Notes: generated from the sequence alone by a model not told the origin. DNA of 64,000 nucleotides from Variovorax paradoxus (GCF_018614955.1 NZ_JAGGNV010000035.1:106911-170910), one strand, 5' to 3'. Counted from the first letter of the stretch, positions 8,610-18,396 are shown. A program made the numbers and translations.

Positions 8610-9620
8610 ATGATGACTTCTTCCAACGCGAGCATTCCTCCGGGCATGCAGCCCGGGCGGCGCCGACTGGTCTGCGCTGCGGCCATCGTGGCCTGCGGCG
8701 CGGGCGCACCGGTCTTCGCGCAGACGCCGGCCTATCCCGCCAAGCCGGTGCGGGTGGTGGTTGCCTTCACGGCCGGCGGCACCACCGACATCCTCGCGCG
8801 CGCGGTGACGCAGCAGCTGTCGGAGCGTCTCAAGCAGCCCTTCGTGATCGACAACAAGCCCGGCGGCGGCGGCAACATCGGCACCGAGAACGTGGTGCGC
8901 TCGGCACCCGACGGCTACACGCTGATCGTCAATTCGGTGGGGCCGATGGCCGTCAACCAGACGCTCTACAAGAACCTTTCCTACGATCCGCTGAAGGACC
9001 TCGTACCCGTCGTGCAGATCGCGGACGTGCCCAACGTGCTGGTGGTGCACCCGTCGGTGCCGGCGAAGAGCTTCGAGGAATTCATCGCCTATGCCAAGGC
9101 CAACCCCGGCAAGCTGAGCTATGGCTCCACCGGCGTCGGCACTTCCTCGCACCTGTCGAGCTACATGCTGAGCCAGCGCATCGGCGCCGACACGCTGCAT
9201 ATTCCCTACAAGGGCGCCAACGCGCTCAACGACCTGCTGGCCGGGCGCCTGCAGTTCATGTTCGCCACCATTCCCTCGGTGATCTCGCACATTCGCGCCG
9301 GCAAGCTGCGTGCGCTGGCGGTGTCCAGCCTCGGCCCATCGCGCTCGCTTCCGGGGGTGCCGACGGTGGCCGAGAAAGGCTTCCCGGGCTTCTCGGCGGG
9401 CTCCTGGTTCGGCTTCTTCGCGCCCAAGGGAACGCCCGAACCGGTCATCGCGCTCTTGAACAAGACGGTCAACGACATCCTGCCCTCGCTGGAGGAGCAG
9501 ATGGTGCGCGAGGGCGCCGACCCGGTCGGCGGCACGGCGGCGCAGTTCGGCCAGTTCACGCAGAAGGAATACAAGAAGTGGAAAGTGATCGTGCGCGAGT
9601 CGGGCGCGACGCCGGAGTGA
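8610..9620 (+). CDS. Bug-family solute-binding protein 3
   Basis: A 336-residue periplasmic Bug-family binding protein. The ATG at 8610 is preceded by an AAGGAG ribosome site and starts a long signal peptide (RRRLVCAAAIVACGAGAPVFA, cleavage before QTPAYPAKPV near residue 34). Family loops are visible: VAFTAGGTTDILAR, DNKPGGGGNIGTE and HIPYKGANALNDLLAGRL. It is the third Bug gene in nine kilobases. Its stop overlaps the GTG start of the next gene (GTGA), which couples the binding protein to a dehydrogenase. Confidence 0.93.
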   Translation: MMTSSNASIPPGMQPGRRRLVCAAAIVACGAGAPVFAQTPAYPAKPVRVVVAFTAGGTTDILARAVTQQLSERLKQPFVIDNKPGGGGNIGTENVVRSAPDGYTLIVNSVGPMAVNQTLYKNLSYDPLKDLVPVVQIADVPNVLVVHPSVPAKSFEEFIAYAKANPGKLSYGSTGVGTSSHLSSYMLSQRIGADTLHIPYKGANALNDLLAGRLQFMFATIPSVISHIRAGKLRALAVSSLGPSRSLPGVPTVAEKGFPGFSAGSWFGFFAPKGTPEPVIALLNKTVNDILPSLEEQMVREGADPVGGTAAQFGQFTQKEYKKWKVIVRESGATPE

Positions 9621-10606
9621 AGAGTCCGCTGCGCCTTCTTCTGTCCGAGCACGCGCGCGAACAACTGGCGCCGGCCATCGCGCGGGTGCTCGACGGCCGG
9701 CCGCACGTTTTCGTCACGGCGGCGCCCGGCGTGGACGCGGATATCGCTTTCGTCTCGCGCGACGTGACGGGACTGTCGACCAAGCATGCGGTGCTGCCGG
9801 AAACGCAGGACTTCTACGACGCCATGCTGGGCGCGCCGGGCCTGCGCTGGGTGCATCTGCATTCCGCGGGCGCGGACCGGCCCGTGTTCGCCGAACTGCT
9901 GCGCCGCGGCGTCGCGCTCAGCACTTCGTCTGGCGCCAACGCCGCGGTCGTCGCACAGACCGCGCTGGCGGGACTTCTTGCGCTCGCCAGGCGCCTGCCG
10001 CAACTGATGGCCGCGCAACGCGAGCGCCGATGGGCGCCGCTGATCGGCAGCGGCCTGCCGCGGGACCTGGCGGGCCAGACCGCCGTGATCGTGGGGTGGG
10101 GGCCGATCGGCCGGCAGCTCGGCGCGCTGCTGGCGCTGCTGGGGCTGAAATTGATCGTGGTGCGCAGCAGCGCCGCGCCCGCGGACCCGGGCATCGAGAC
10201 CGTGTCCTTCGAGGATCTGGCGACGGTGCTTCCGCGCGCCGACTGGCTGGTCCTGGCCTGTCCGCTGACCGATCGCACGCGCCGCCTGGTGGATGCCGAT
10301 GCGCTGGCCCTGCTGCCGGCCGGCGCGCAGCTCGTCAACGTGGCGCGCGGCGAATGCGTCGACGAGCCGGCGCTGATCGCGGCGCTCGAGACCGGGCGCC
10401 TGGCCGGCGCATTCCTCGACGTGTTCGCGCACGAGCCGCTCGCCGCCGATTCGCCGCTCTGGGACATGCCCAAGGTCATCGCCACGCCGCACAGCGCGGG
10501 CTTTTCCGACGGCAACGGCGCCCGAGTGGCGCAGATGTTCCTCGACCATCTGGCCGCCTATGCCGATGAGCGATGCAGTGTCAATTTGCCGCCAGAACGA
10601 CCTTGA
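9617..10606 (+). CDS. D-2-hydroxyacid dehydrogenase (NAD(P)-dependent)
   Basis: A 329-residue member of the D-isomer-specific 2-hydroxyacid dehydrogenase family, reducing 2-oxo acids to D-2-hydroxyacids or the reverse. The nucleotide-binding motif is VIVGWGPIGRQLG. The catalytic triad appears as Arg in NVARGECVDE, Glu in FAHEPL and His in TPHSAGF. The start is a GTG overlapping the Bug stop codon; the open frame extends much further upstream but only as antisense-like shadow inside other genes. It is the last gene of the island. It might process a 2-oxo acid released by ring cleavage or by an aldolase. Confidence 0.87.
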   Translation: MKSPLRLLLSEHAREQLAPAIARVLDGRPHVFVTAAPGVDADIAFVSRDVTGLSTKHAVLPETQDFYDAMLGAPGLRWVHLHSAGADRPVFAELLRRGVALSTSSGANAAVVAQTALAGLLALARRLPQLMAAQRERRWAPLIGSGLPRDLAGQTAVIVGWGPIGRQLGALLALLGLKLIVVRSSAAPADPGIETVSFEDLATVLPRADWLVLACPLTDRTRRLVDADALALLPAGAQLVNVARGECVDEPALIAALETGRLAGAFLDVFAHEPLAADSPLWDMPKVIATPHSAGFSDGNGARVAQMFLDHLAAYADERCSVNLPPERP

Positions 10607-10668
10607 GATAGTTAAGAATTCAGTCTCAAAGGCAAGCCGAACAAGGCGCCGAACTGGAGACAAGCCCC

Positions 10669-12579
10669 ATGAGCCGCTACGCAGAGTTCTATCGCCGGTC
10701 CATCGAAGCGCCGGAGGCCTTCTGGGCCGAGCAGGCCGAACTCATCGACTGGAAAACGCCACCGCAGCAGATTCTCGACGCCGGCAACCCGCCCTTCGTT
10801 CGCTGGTTCGCAGGCGGCACCACCAACCTCTGCCACAACGCGGTCGATCGCCACCTGGCGACACGCGGCGATCAGCCCGCACTGATCGCGGTCTCCACCG
10901 AAACCGGCACCGAAAAAAGCTACAGCTTCAAGGAGTTGCACGCCGAAGTGCAGCGTGTGGCGGCGAGCCTGATGGAGCTCGGGGTCGGCAAGGGCGACCG
11001 CGTATTGATCTACATGCCGATGATCCCCGAGGCCGCCTTCGCGATGCTGGCCTGCGCGCGCCTGGGCGCGATCCACTGCGTGGTGTTCGGCGGCTTCGCC
11101 AGCGGCTCGCTGGCCTCGCGCATCGAGGATGCGACGCCGAAGGTCGTGGTGAGTGCCGATGCCGGGTCGCGCGGCGGCAAGGTGCTCGCGTACAAGCCGC
11201 TGCTCGACGAGGCGATCCGGCAGTCCTCCCACAAGCCCGAGGCGGTGCTGCTGGCCGATCGCGGCCTGGCGCCGATGGCCCTGACCGAAGGGCGCGATCA
11301 TCTGATGGCCGCGCTGGTGGCGAAGCACCGCGATGCGCAGGTGCCCTGCACATGGCTGGATGCGACCGACATCAGCTACACCATCTACACCAGCGGCACC
11401 ACCGGCCGGCCCAAGGGCGTGCAGCGCGACACCGGCGGCTATGCGGTGGCCCTGGCCGCCAGCATGAAGCACATCTTCGACGGCCGGGCCGGCGAAACCT
11501 ATTTCTCGACCAGCGACATCGGCTGGGTGGTGGGCCACAGCTACATCGTCTACGGCCCCCTGATCGCGGGCATGGCGACCCTCATGTACGAGGGCCTGCC
11601 CACGCAGGGCATGGACCGGCAGCCCGACGGCGGCATCTGGTGGCGGCTGGTGGAGAAATACAAGGTGACCGTGATGTTCAGCGCGCCGACCGCGGTGCGC
11701 GTGCTCAAGAAGCAGGACGCGGCGCTGTTGAAGAAGTACGACCTATCGAGCCTGCGCGCGCTGTTCCTGGCCGGCGAGCCGCTCGATGAGCCCACGGCGC
11801 GCTGGATCAGCGACGGCCTGGGCGTGCCGATCATCGACAACTACTGGCAGACCGAATCGGGCTGGCCCATCCTCACGGTGGCCAATGGCGTCGAGCAGAC
11901 GCGAAGCAAGTTCGGCAGCCCCGGCGTTCCGATGTACGGCTACACGGTGAAGATCCTCCACGAATCGACCGGCGAGGAACTGAGCGGCGCCAACGAGAAG
12001 GGCGTGGTGGTGATCGAAGGCCCGACGCCGCCGGGCTTCATGCAGACCGTGTGGAAGGACGACGAGCGCTTCGTCAACACCTACTGGAAGACCGTGCCGG
12101 GCAAGCTGGTGTATTCGACCTTCGACTGGGGCATCCGCGACGAGGACGGCTACTTCTACATCCTCGGCCGCACCGACGACGTGATCAACGTCGCCGGCCA
12201 TCGGCTCGGCACGCGCGAGATCGAGGAAGCGATCTCGGGCCATACGAAAGTTGCCGAGGTCGCGGTCGTCGGCGTCGCCGATGCGCTCAAGGGGCAGGTG
12301 GCGATGGCCTTCGTCGTGCCGAAGGACGCCGCCGCCGCGAGCGACGAGAAGACAGCCCTCCTGCTCGAAGGGGAAATCATGAAGCAGGTGGCCGACCAGC
12401 TCGGCGCGCTGGCGCGGCCCGCGCGTGTGCGCTTCGTCAGCGCGCTGCCCAAGACGCGAAGCGGCAAGCTGCTGCGCCGCGCGATCCAGGCGGTGTGCGA
12501 AGAGCGCGACCCCGGCGACCTGACCACGATAGAAGACCCCGGCGCCCTCCAGCAGATCAGGCAATCTCTATCCCTCTGA
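10669..12579 (+). CDS. prpE: Propionate--CoA ligase
   Basis: A 636-residue acyl-CoA synthetase of the acetyl-CoA synthetase type, matching propionyl-CoA synthetase PrpE. It has the N-terminal ACAS domain (MSRYAEFYRRSIEAPEAFW), the AMP-binding P-loop YTSGTTGRPKG, the adenylation motif DNYWQTESGWP, and the C-terminal GRTDDVINVAGHR and KTRSGKLLRR, whose lysine completes the adenylation reaction. It converts propionate, ATP and CoA to propionyl-CoA and AMP. It stands alone here; no prpB, prpC or prpD is in the window. A GGAG site precedes the ATG, and a TTGCCG at 10586 followed by a weak -10 may be its promoter. Confidence 0.9.
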   Translation: MSRYAEFYRRSIEAPEAFWAEQAELIDWKTPPQQILDAGNPPFVRWFAGGTTNLCHNAVDRHLATRGDQPALIAVSTETGTEKSYSFKELHAEVQRVAASLMELGVGKGDRVLIYMPMIPEAAFAMLACARLGAIHCVVFGGFASGSLASRIEDATPKVVVSADAGSRGGKVLAYKPLLDEAIRQSSHKPEAVLLADRGLAPMALTEGRDHLMAALVAKHRDAQVPCTWLDATDISYTIYTSGTTGRPKGVQRDTGGYAVALAASMKHIFDGRAGETYFSTSDIGWVVGHSYIVYGPLIAGMATLMYEGLPTQGMDRQPDGGIWWRLVEKYKVTVMFSAPTAVRVLKKQDAALLKKYDLSSLRALFLAGEPLDEPTARWISDGLGVPIIDNYWQTESGWPILTVANGVEQTRSKFGSPGVPMYGYTVKILHESTGEELSGANEKGVVVIEGPTPPGFMQTVWKDDERFVNTYWKTVPGKLVYSTFDWGIRDEDGYFYILGRTDDVINVAGHRLGTREIEEAISGHTKVAEVAVVGVADALKGQVAMAFVVPKDAAAASDEKTALLLEGEIMKQVADQLGALARPARVRFVSALPKTRSGKLLRRAIQAVCEERDPGDLTTIEDPGALQQIRQSLSL

Positions 12580-12745
12580 GGGCTTGCGAAGGCGCTTTCC
12601 GCCGTCACATAGCTGCCATGGCACAATGCCAGGGTACTCAGGCCCTTCCCCAGCCACAGTCGCATCCGCCAACCGGTTCAGCCGTGTCGCGGAAGGTTTC
12701 TTAACCAGCTAATGCTTCCTACAGGGAAGCGAAGGTCAGCGGAAT

Positions 12746-15631
12746 ATGAGCGATTCATCGTCGACGCCCGCGGCGTCCGTCTATCACGCCTACCAGGGCA
12801 ACACCTACCTCTTCGGCGGCAATGCGCCCTATGTCGAGGAGATGTACGAAAACTACCTCAGCAATCCCGGCAGCGTGCCCGACAACTGGCGCTCGTACTT
12901 CGATGCGCTGCAGCACGTGCCCGCCACCGACGGCAGCACCACGCGTGACGTGCCGCACCAGCCGGTCATCAATGCCTTCGCCGAGCGCGCCAAGCAGGGC
13001 ACCACGAAGGTGGTGCAGGCCAGCGGCGCCGATTCCGAGCTGGGCCGCCAGCGCACCGCCGTCCAGCAGCTGATCGCGGCCTACCGCAACGTCGGCGCCC
13101 GCTGGGCCGACCTCGACCCGCTGAAGCGCGCGGAACGCCCGTCGATTCCGGAACTCGAGCCCTCGTTCTACGGTTTCACCGATGCCGATCTCGAAACGGT
13201 GTTCAACACGAGCAACACCTTCTTCGGCAAGGACACGATGTCCTTGCGCGACCTGCTCAACGCGTTGCGCGAGACCTACTGCGGCACGATGGGTGTCGAG
13301 TACATGTACACCACCGACCAGAACCACAAGCGCTGGTGGCAGCAGAAGCTCGAAAGCGCGCGGACCAACCCGAAGCTCAGCACCGAGCAGAAGAAGCGCG
13401 TCCTCGAACGCCTGACGGCGGCCGAAGGCCTCGAGCGCTTCCTCCACACCAAGTACGTCGGCCAGAAACGTTTCTCGCTCGAAGGCGGAGAGAGCTTCAT
13501 CGTGTCGATGGACGAACTTATCAGCCAGGCCGGCATCAAGGGCGTGCAGGAGATCGTGATCGGCATGGCCCACCGCGGCCGCCTCAACGTGCTGGTCAAC
13601 TCGCTCGGCAAGATGCCGGCCGACCTGTTCGCCGAGTTCGACCACACGGCGCCCGAAGACCTGCCGAGCGGCGACGTCAAGTACCACCAGGGCTTCAGCT
13701 CCGACGTTTCGACGCCCGGCGGCCCGGTGCACCTGAGCCTGGCCTTCAATCCCTCGCACCTCGAGATCGTGAATCCGGTGGTCGAAGGCTCCGTGCGCGC
13801 GCGCATGGACCGCCGCGCCGACCCGCTCGGCAAGCAGGTGCTGCCGGTGATCGTGCACGGCGACGCCGCTTTCTCAGGGCAGGGCGTCGTGATGGAAACG
13901 CTGGCATTGGCCGAAACGCGCGGCTATTCGACCGGCGGCACGGTCCATATCGTGATTAACAACCAGATCGGCTTCACCACCAGCGACCCGCGCGACAGCC
14001 GCTCGACGCTGTACTGCACCGACATCGTCAAGATGATCGAGGCGCCGGTGCTGCACGTGAACGGCGACGACCCCGAAGCAGTGGTGCTCGCGACCCAGCT
14101 CGCCCTCGAGTTCCGCATGGAGTTCCAGAAGGACGTGGTGGTCGACATCATCTGTTTCCGCAAGCTCGGCCACAACGAGCAGGACACGCCCTCGCTGACC
14201 CAGCCGCTGATGTACAAGAAGATCGCGGCGCACCCGGGCACGCGCAAGCTCTATGCCGAGAGACTCGCCGCCCAGGGCCTGGGCGACACGCTCGGCGACG
14301 ACATGGTGAAGGCGCAGCGCGCAGCCTTCGACGCCGGCAAGAACACCACCAATCCGGTGCTGACCAACTTCAAGAGCAAGTACGCGGTCGACTGGAGCCC
14401 CTTCCTCAACAAGAAGTGGACCGACGCCGGCGACACCGCCATTCCCACTGCGGAATGGAAGCGCCTGGCCGAGCGCATCACCAAGGCGCCGGAAAACTTC
14501 ACCGTGCATCCGCTGGTCAAGAAGGTGCTCGACGACCGTGCGGCCATGGGCCGCGGCGACGTCAACGTCGACTGGGGCATGGGCGAGCACATGGCTTTCG
14601 CTTCGCTGGTCGCCAGCGGCTACCCGGTGCGCCTCTCGGGCGAGGACAGCGGCCGCGGCACCTTCACGCACCGCCACGCCGTGCTGCACGACCAGAACCG
14701 CGAGAAGTTCGACGAGGGCACGTACGTGCCGCTTTCGAACGTGGCCGACAACCAGGCGCCCTTCGTCGTCATCGACTCCATCCTGTCGGAAGAAGCGGTG
14801 CTCGCCTTCGAATACGGCTACGCGTCGAACGATCCGAATACGCTGGTGATCTGGGAAGCGCAGTTCGGCGATTTCGTCAACGGCGCGCAGGTCGTCATCG
14901 ACCAGTTCATCGCCTCGGGCGAAGTGAAGTGGGGCCGGGTCAACGGCATCACGCTCATGCTGCCGCACGGCTACGAAGGGCAGGGCCCGGAGCACAGCTC
15001 GGCGCGCCTCGAGCGCTTCATGCAGCTGTCGGCCGACACCAACATGCAGGTCGTGCAGCCCACCACCGCGAGCCAGATTTTCCACGTGCTGCGCCGCCAG
15101 ATGGTGCGCAACCTGCGCAAGCCCTTGGTCATCATGACGCCCAAGTCGCTGCTGCGGAACAAGGACGCGACCTCGCCGCTGTCCGAATTCACCAAGGGCA
15201 GCTTCCAGACCGTCATTCCCGACAACAAGGACCTGAAGGCCGAGAAGGTCAAGCGCCTCGTTGCCTGCTCCGGCAAGGTCTACTACGACCTGGCGAAGAA
15301 GCGCGAGGAAAAGGGCGCCGACGACGTGGCGATCATCCGCGTCGAGCAGCTCTATCCGTTCCCGCACAAGGCCTTCGCCGCCGAACTCAGGAAGTACCCG
15401 AACCTCGTGGACGTGGTGTGGTGCCAGGACGAGCCGCAGAACCAGGGCGCCTGGTTCTTCGTGCAGCACTACATCCACGAGAACATGCTGGAAGGACAGA
15501 AGCTCGGCTACTCGGGCCGCGCCGCCTCGGCATCGCCCGCGGTCGGCTATTCGCACCTGCACCAGGAACAGCAGAAGGCGCTGGTCGACGGCGCCTTCGC
15601 CAAGCTCAAAGGCTTCGTGCTGACCAAGTAA
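12746..15631 (+). CDS. sucA: 2-oxoglutarate dehydrogenase E1 component
   Basis: This 961-residue thiamine-diphosphate enzyme decarboxylates 2-oxoglutarate and transfers the succinyl group to the lipoyl arm of OdhB. Family landmarks are the N-terminal NTYLFGGNAPYVEEMYENY helix, GMAHRGRLNVL, the ThDP motif GDAAFSGQGVV with NNQIGFTTS, HRHAVLHDQ and the C-terminal YSHLHQEQQ. Length is normal for proteobacterial E1. It is the first gene of sucA-odhB-lpdA. The 166-base upstream region 12580-12745 holds a TGGCA-CAA-TGCCA inverted repeat that includes a CACAAT -10-like hexamer, a candidate promoter and operator. Confidence 0.97.
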   Translation: MSDSSSTPAASVYHAYQGNTYLFGGNAPYVEEMYENYLSNPGSVPDNWRSYFDALQHVPATDGSTTRDVPHQPVINAFAERAKQGTTKVVQASGADSELGRQRTAVQQLIAAYRNVGARWADLDPLKRAERPSIPELEPSFYGFTDADLETVFNTSNTFFGKDTMSLRDLLNALRETYCGTMGVEYMYTTDQNHKRWWQQKLESARTNPKLSTEQKKRVLERLTAAEGLERFLHTKYVGQKRFSLEGGESFIVSMDELISQAGIKGVQEIVIGMAHRGRLNVLVNSLGKMPADLFAEFDHTAPEDLPSGDVKYHQGFSSDVSTPGGPVHLSLAFNPSHLEIVNPVVEGSVRARMDRRADPLGKQVLPVIVHGDAAFSGQGVVMETLALAETRGYSTGGTVHIVINNQIGFTTSDPRDSRSTLYCTDIVKMIEAPVLHVNGDDPEAVVLATQLALEFRMEFQKDVVVDIICFRKLGHNEQDTPSLTQPLMYKKIAAHPGTRKLYAERLAAQGLGDTLGDDMVKAQRAAFDAGKNTTNPVLTNFKSKYAVDWSPFLNKKWTDAGDTAIPTAEWKRLAERITKAPENFTVHPLVKKVLDDRAAMGRGDVNVDWGMGEHMAFASLVASGYPVRLSGEDSGRGTFTHRHAVLHDQNREKFDEGTYVPLSNVADNQAPFVVIDSILSEEAVLAFEYGYASNDPNTLVIWEAQFGDFVNGAQVVIDQFIASGEVKWGRVNGITLMLPHGYEGQGPEHSSARLERFMQLSADTNMQVVQPTTASQIFHVLRRQMVRNLRKPLVIMTPKSLLRNKDATSPLSEFTKGSFQTVIPDNKDLKAEKVKRLVACSGKVYYDLAKKREEKGADDVAIIRVEQLYPFPHKAFAAELRKYPNLVDVVWCQDEPQNQGAWFFVQHYIHENMLEGQKLGYSGRAASASPAVGYSHLHQEQQKALVDGAFAKLKGFVLTK

Positions 15632-15682
15632 GAAGAACCACATTCACACCTACGAAGAAACACGAAGCGGAGCACATCAGTA

Positions 15683-16951
15683 ATGTCTATCGTTGAAGTC
15701 AAAGTCCCCCAGTTGTCCGAATCCGTGGCTGAGGCCACGATGCTGCAGTGGAAGAAGAAAGCCGGCGAAGCCGTCGCGATCGATGAGATCCTGATCGAGA
15801 TCGAGACCGACAAGGTCGTGCTGGAAGTCCCGGCGCCAGCCGCCGGCGTGCTGGCCGAGATCGTGGCGGGCGACGGTGCCACCGTCACCGCCGAGCAGCT
15901 GATCGCGAAGATCGACACCGAGGGCAAGGGCGCGGCAGCCGCGCCCGCCGCCGCACCGGCGGCAGCGCCTGCAGCCGCTCCGGCGCCGGCCGCCGCAGCC
16001 GCCACGGCCGGCGGCTCGAAGTCCGATGTCGCCATGCCCGCAGCAGCCAAGCTCTTGGCCGACAACAAGCTCACGACGGGCGACGTGGCCGGCACCGGCA
16101 AGGACGGCCGCGTCACCAAGGGCGACGTGCTCGGTGCAGTCGCCTCCGGTGCCACGGCCAGGGTCGCTGCGCCGGCGGCCATCCCCACGGGCGCGCCCAA
16201 GACGGCGCTGCCGCAGGTCGCTGCGCCTGCCCGCGCGCCGGATCTCGGCGAGCGTCCGGAAGAGCGCGTGCCGATGAGCCGCCTGCGCGCCCGCATCGCC
16301 GAGCGCCTGCTGCAGTCGCAATCCACCAACGCCATCCTGACCACCTTCAACGAGGTCAACATGGCGCCGGTGATGGAAATGCGCAAGCGCTACCAGGAGA
16401 AGTTCGAGAAGGAGCACGGCGTCAAGATCGGCTTCATGAGCTTCTTCGTGAAGGCCGCGGTGCATGCGCTCAAGAAGTACCCGGTGATCAACGCCTCGGT
16501 GGACGGCAACGACATCGTCTACCACGGCTACTTCGACATCGGCATCGCCGTCGGTTCGCCGCGCGGCCTGGTGGTGCCCATCCTGCGCAACGCCGACCAG
16601 ATGAGCTTTGCCGACATCGAGAAGAAGATCGCTGAGTACGGCCAGAAGGCCAAGGACGGCAAGCTGGGCATCGAAGAGATGACCGGAGGCACCTTCTCCA
16701 TCTCCAACGGCGGGGTGTTCGGCTCGATGCTGTCGACGCCGATCATCAATCCGCCGCAGTCCGCCATCCTCGGCGTGCATGCGACCAAGGACCGCGCCGT
16801 GGTCGAGAACGGCCAGGTCGTCGTGCGCCCGATGAACTACCTCGCGATGTCCTATGACCACCGCATCATCGACGGCCGCGAAGCCGTGCTGGGCCTCGTG
16901 GCCATGAAGGAGGCGCTGGAAGATCCGGCTCGCCTGCTGTTCGACATCTGA
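15683..16951 (+). CDS. odhB: 2-oxoglutarate dehydrogenase E2 (dihydrolipoyl succinyltransferase)
   Basis: The 422-residue E2 core of the 2-oxoglutarate dehydrogenase complex. One lipoyl domain occupies residues 1-75, with the lipoylated lysine K44 in ETDKVVLEV. An Ala/Pro-rich flexible linker follows (residues 80-110), then the E3-binding domain (AAKLLADNKLTTGDVAGTG) and the acyltransferase core ending in the catalytic histidine of SYDHRIIDGRE. It passes succinyl groups to CoA. A ribosome site GGAG lies before the start, and lpdA follows after 10 bases. Confidence 0.97.
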   Translation: MSIVEVKVPQLSESVAEATMLQWKKKAGEAVAIDEILIEIETDKVVLEVPAPAAGVLAEIVAGDGATVTAEQLIAKIDTEGKGAAAAPAAAPAAAPAAAPAPAAAAATAGGSKSDVAMPAAAKLLADNKLTTGDVAGTGKDGRVTKGDVLGAVASGATARVAAPAAIPTGAPKTALPQVAAPARAPDLGERPEERVPMSRLRARIAERLLQSQSTNAILTTFNEVNMAPVMEMRKRYQEKFEKEHGVKIGFMSFFVKAAVHALKKYPVINASVDGNDIVYHGYFDIGIAVGSPRGLVVPILRNADQMSFADIEKKIAEYGQKAKDGKLGIEEMTGGTFSISNGGVFGSMLSTPIINPPQSAILGVHATKDRAVVENGQVVVRPMNYLAMSYDHRIIDGREAVLGLVAMKEALEDPARLLFDI

Positions 16952-16961
16952 GGAGTCACTG

Positions 16962-18392
16962 ATGTCCAACAAGCAATTCGACGTCATCGTCATCGGTGGC
17001 GGCCCCGGCGGCTACGTCGCGGCCATCCGCGCGGCGCAACTCGGTTTCAACGTCGCCTGCGTCGACGAGTGGAAGAACGGCAAGGGCGGCCCGGCCCTGG
17101 GCGGCACCTGCACCAACATCGGCTGCATTCCCTCGAAGGCGCTGCTGCAGTCGTCCGAGAACTACGACCACGCCGGGCATCACTTTGCCGATCACGGCAT
17201 CAAGGTCGAGGGCTTGAGCCTCGATCTGGCCAAGATGCTGGCGCGCAAGGATGCGGTCGTGAAGCAGAACAACGACGGCATCGTGTACCTGTTCAAGAAG
17301 AACAAGGTTACGTTCTTCCACGGCCGAGGTTCCTTCGTGAAGGCGTCCGGCGCCGGCTATGAGCTGAAGGTGACGGGCGCGGCCGAGGAATCCATCGAGG
17401 GCAAGCACATCATCCTGGCGACCGGCTCCAATCCGCGCCCGCTGCCGGGCGCGGACTTCGACGAGGAAAACATCCTTTCGAACGACGGCGCATTGCGCAT
17501 CCCCGGCGTGCCCAAGAAGCTGGGCCTGATCGGCTCCGGCGTGATCGGCCTCGAGATGGGCTCGGTCTGGCGTCGCCTGGGCGCCGAAGTCACGGTGCTC
17601 GAGGCCCTGCCGACCTTCCTCGGCGCGGTCGACGAGCAGATCGCCAAGGAAGCGCACAAGGCCTTCACCAAGCAGGGCCTGAAGATCGAGCTCGGCGTCA
17701 AGGTGGGCGAGGTCAAGTCGGGCAAGAAGGGCATCAGCGTCGCCTGGACGAACGCCAAGGGCGAGGCGCAGACGCTCGAGGTCGACAAGCTCATCGTCTC
17801 GATCGGCCGCGTGCCCAACACCATCGGCCTCAACGCCGAGGCGGTCGGCCTGAAGCTCGACGAGCGCGGTTCCATCGTGGTCGACGACGAATGCAAGACC
17901 AGTCTGCCCAACGTGTGGGCCATCGGCGACGTGGTGCGCGGACCGATGCTCGCGCACAAGGCCGAGGAAGAGGGCGTGGCGGTGGCCGAGCGCATCGCGG
18001 GCCAGCACGGGCACGTGAACTTCAACACCATCCCGTGGGTGATCTACACCTCGCCCGAGATCGCGTGGGTCGGCCAGACCGAGCAGCAGCTCAAGGCCGA
18101 AGGCCGCGCCTACAAGGCCGGCACCTTTCCGTTCATGGCCAACGGGCGCGCCCGTGCGCTCGGCGACACGACCGGCATGGTCAAGTTCATCGCCGATGCG
18201 ACGACCGACGAGATCCTCGGCGTGCACATCGTCGGCCCGATGGCCAGCGAGCTGATCTCCGAGGCGGTGGTGGCGATGGAGTTCAAGGCCAGCGCCGAGG
18301 ACATCGCGCGCATCTGCCACGCGCATCCATCGCTGTCCGAAGCGACCAAGGAAGCAGCTCTCGCAGTCGACAAGCGCACGCTCAACTTCTGA
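16962..18392 (+). CDS. lpdA: Dihydrolipoyl dehydrogenase (E3)
   Basis: The 476-residue flavoprotein E3 reoxidises the lipoyl arm of OdhB and reduces NAD. The FAD motif GGGPGGYVAAIRAAQLG is at residues 12-28, the redox disulfide is C50-TNIG-C55, and the C-terminal catalytic pair is in HAHPSLSEATKEA. The NAD-binding site GSGVIGLEMGSVWRRLGAEVTV is intact. The position directly after odhB suggests it serves the 2-oxoglutarate complex. A strong GAGGAG ribosome site lies seven bases before the ATG. Confidence 0.97.
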   Translation: MSNKQFDVIVIGGGPGGYVAAIRAAQLGFNVACVDEWKNGKGGPALGGTCTNIGCIPSKALLQSSENYDHAGHHFADHGIKVEGLSLDLAKMLARKDAVVKQNNDGIVYLFKKNKVTFFHGRGSFVKASGAGYELKVTGAAEESIEGKHIILATGSNPRPLPGADFDEENILSNDGALRIPGVPKKLGLIGSGVIGLEMGSVWRRLGAEVTVLEALPTFLGAVDEQIAKEAHKAFTKQGLKIELGVKVGEVKSGKKGISVAWTNAKGEAQTLEVDKLIVSIGRVPNTIGLNAEAVGLKLDERGSIVVDDECKTSLPNVWAIGDVVRGPMLAHKAEEEGVAVAERIAGQHGHVNFNTIPWVIYTSPEIAWVGQTEQQLKAEGRAYKAGTFPFMANGRARALGDTTGMVKFIADATTDEILGVHIVGPMASELISEAVVAMEFKASAEDIARICHAHPSLSEATKEAALAVDKRTLNF

Positions 18393-18396
18393 CCCC

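Noticed and set aside
8486..10606. A 706-codon frame as a fused protein ending in D-2-hydroxyacid dehydrogenase
   Set aside because: The first half overlaps the Bug gene in another frame and has no family match; the GTG at 9617 gives a normal-length enzyme.
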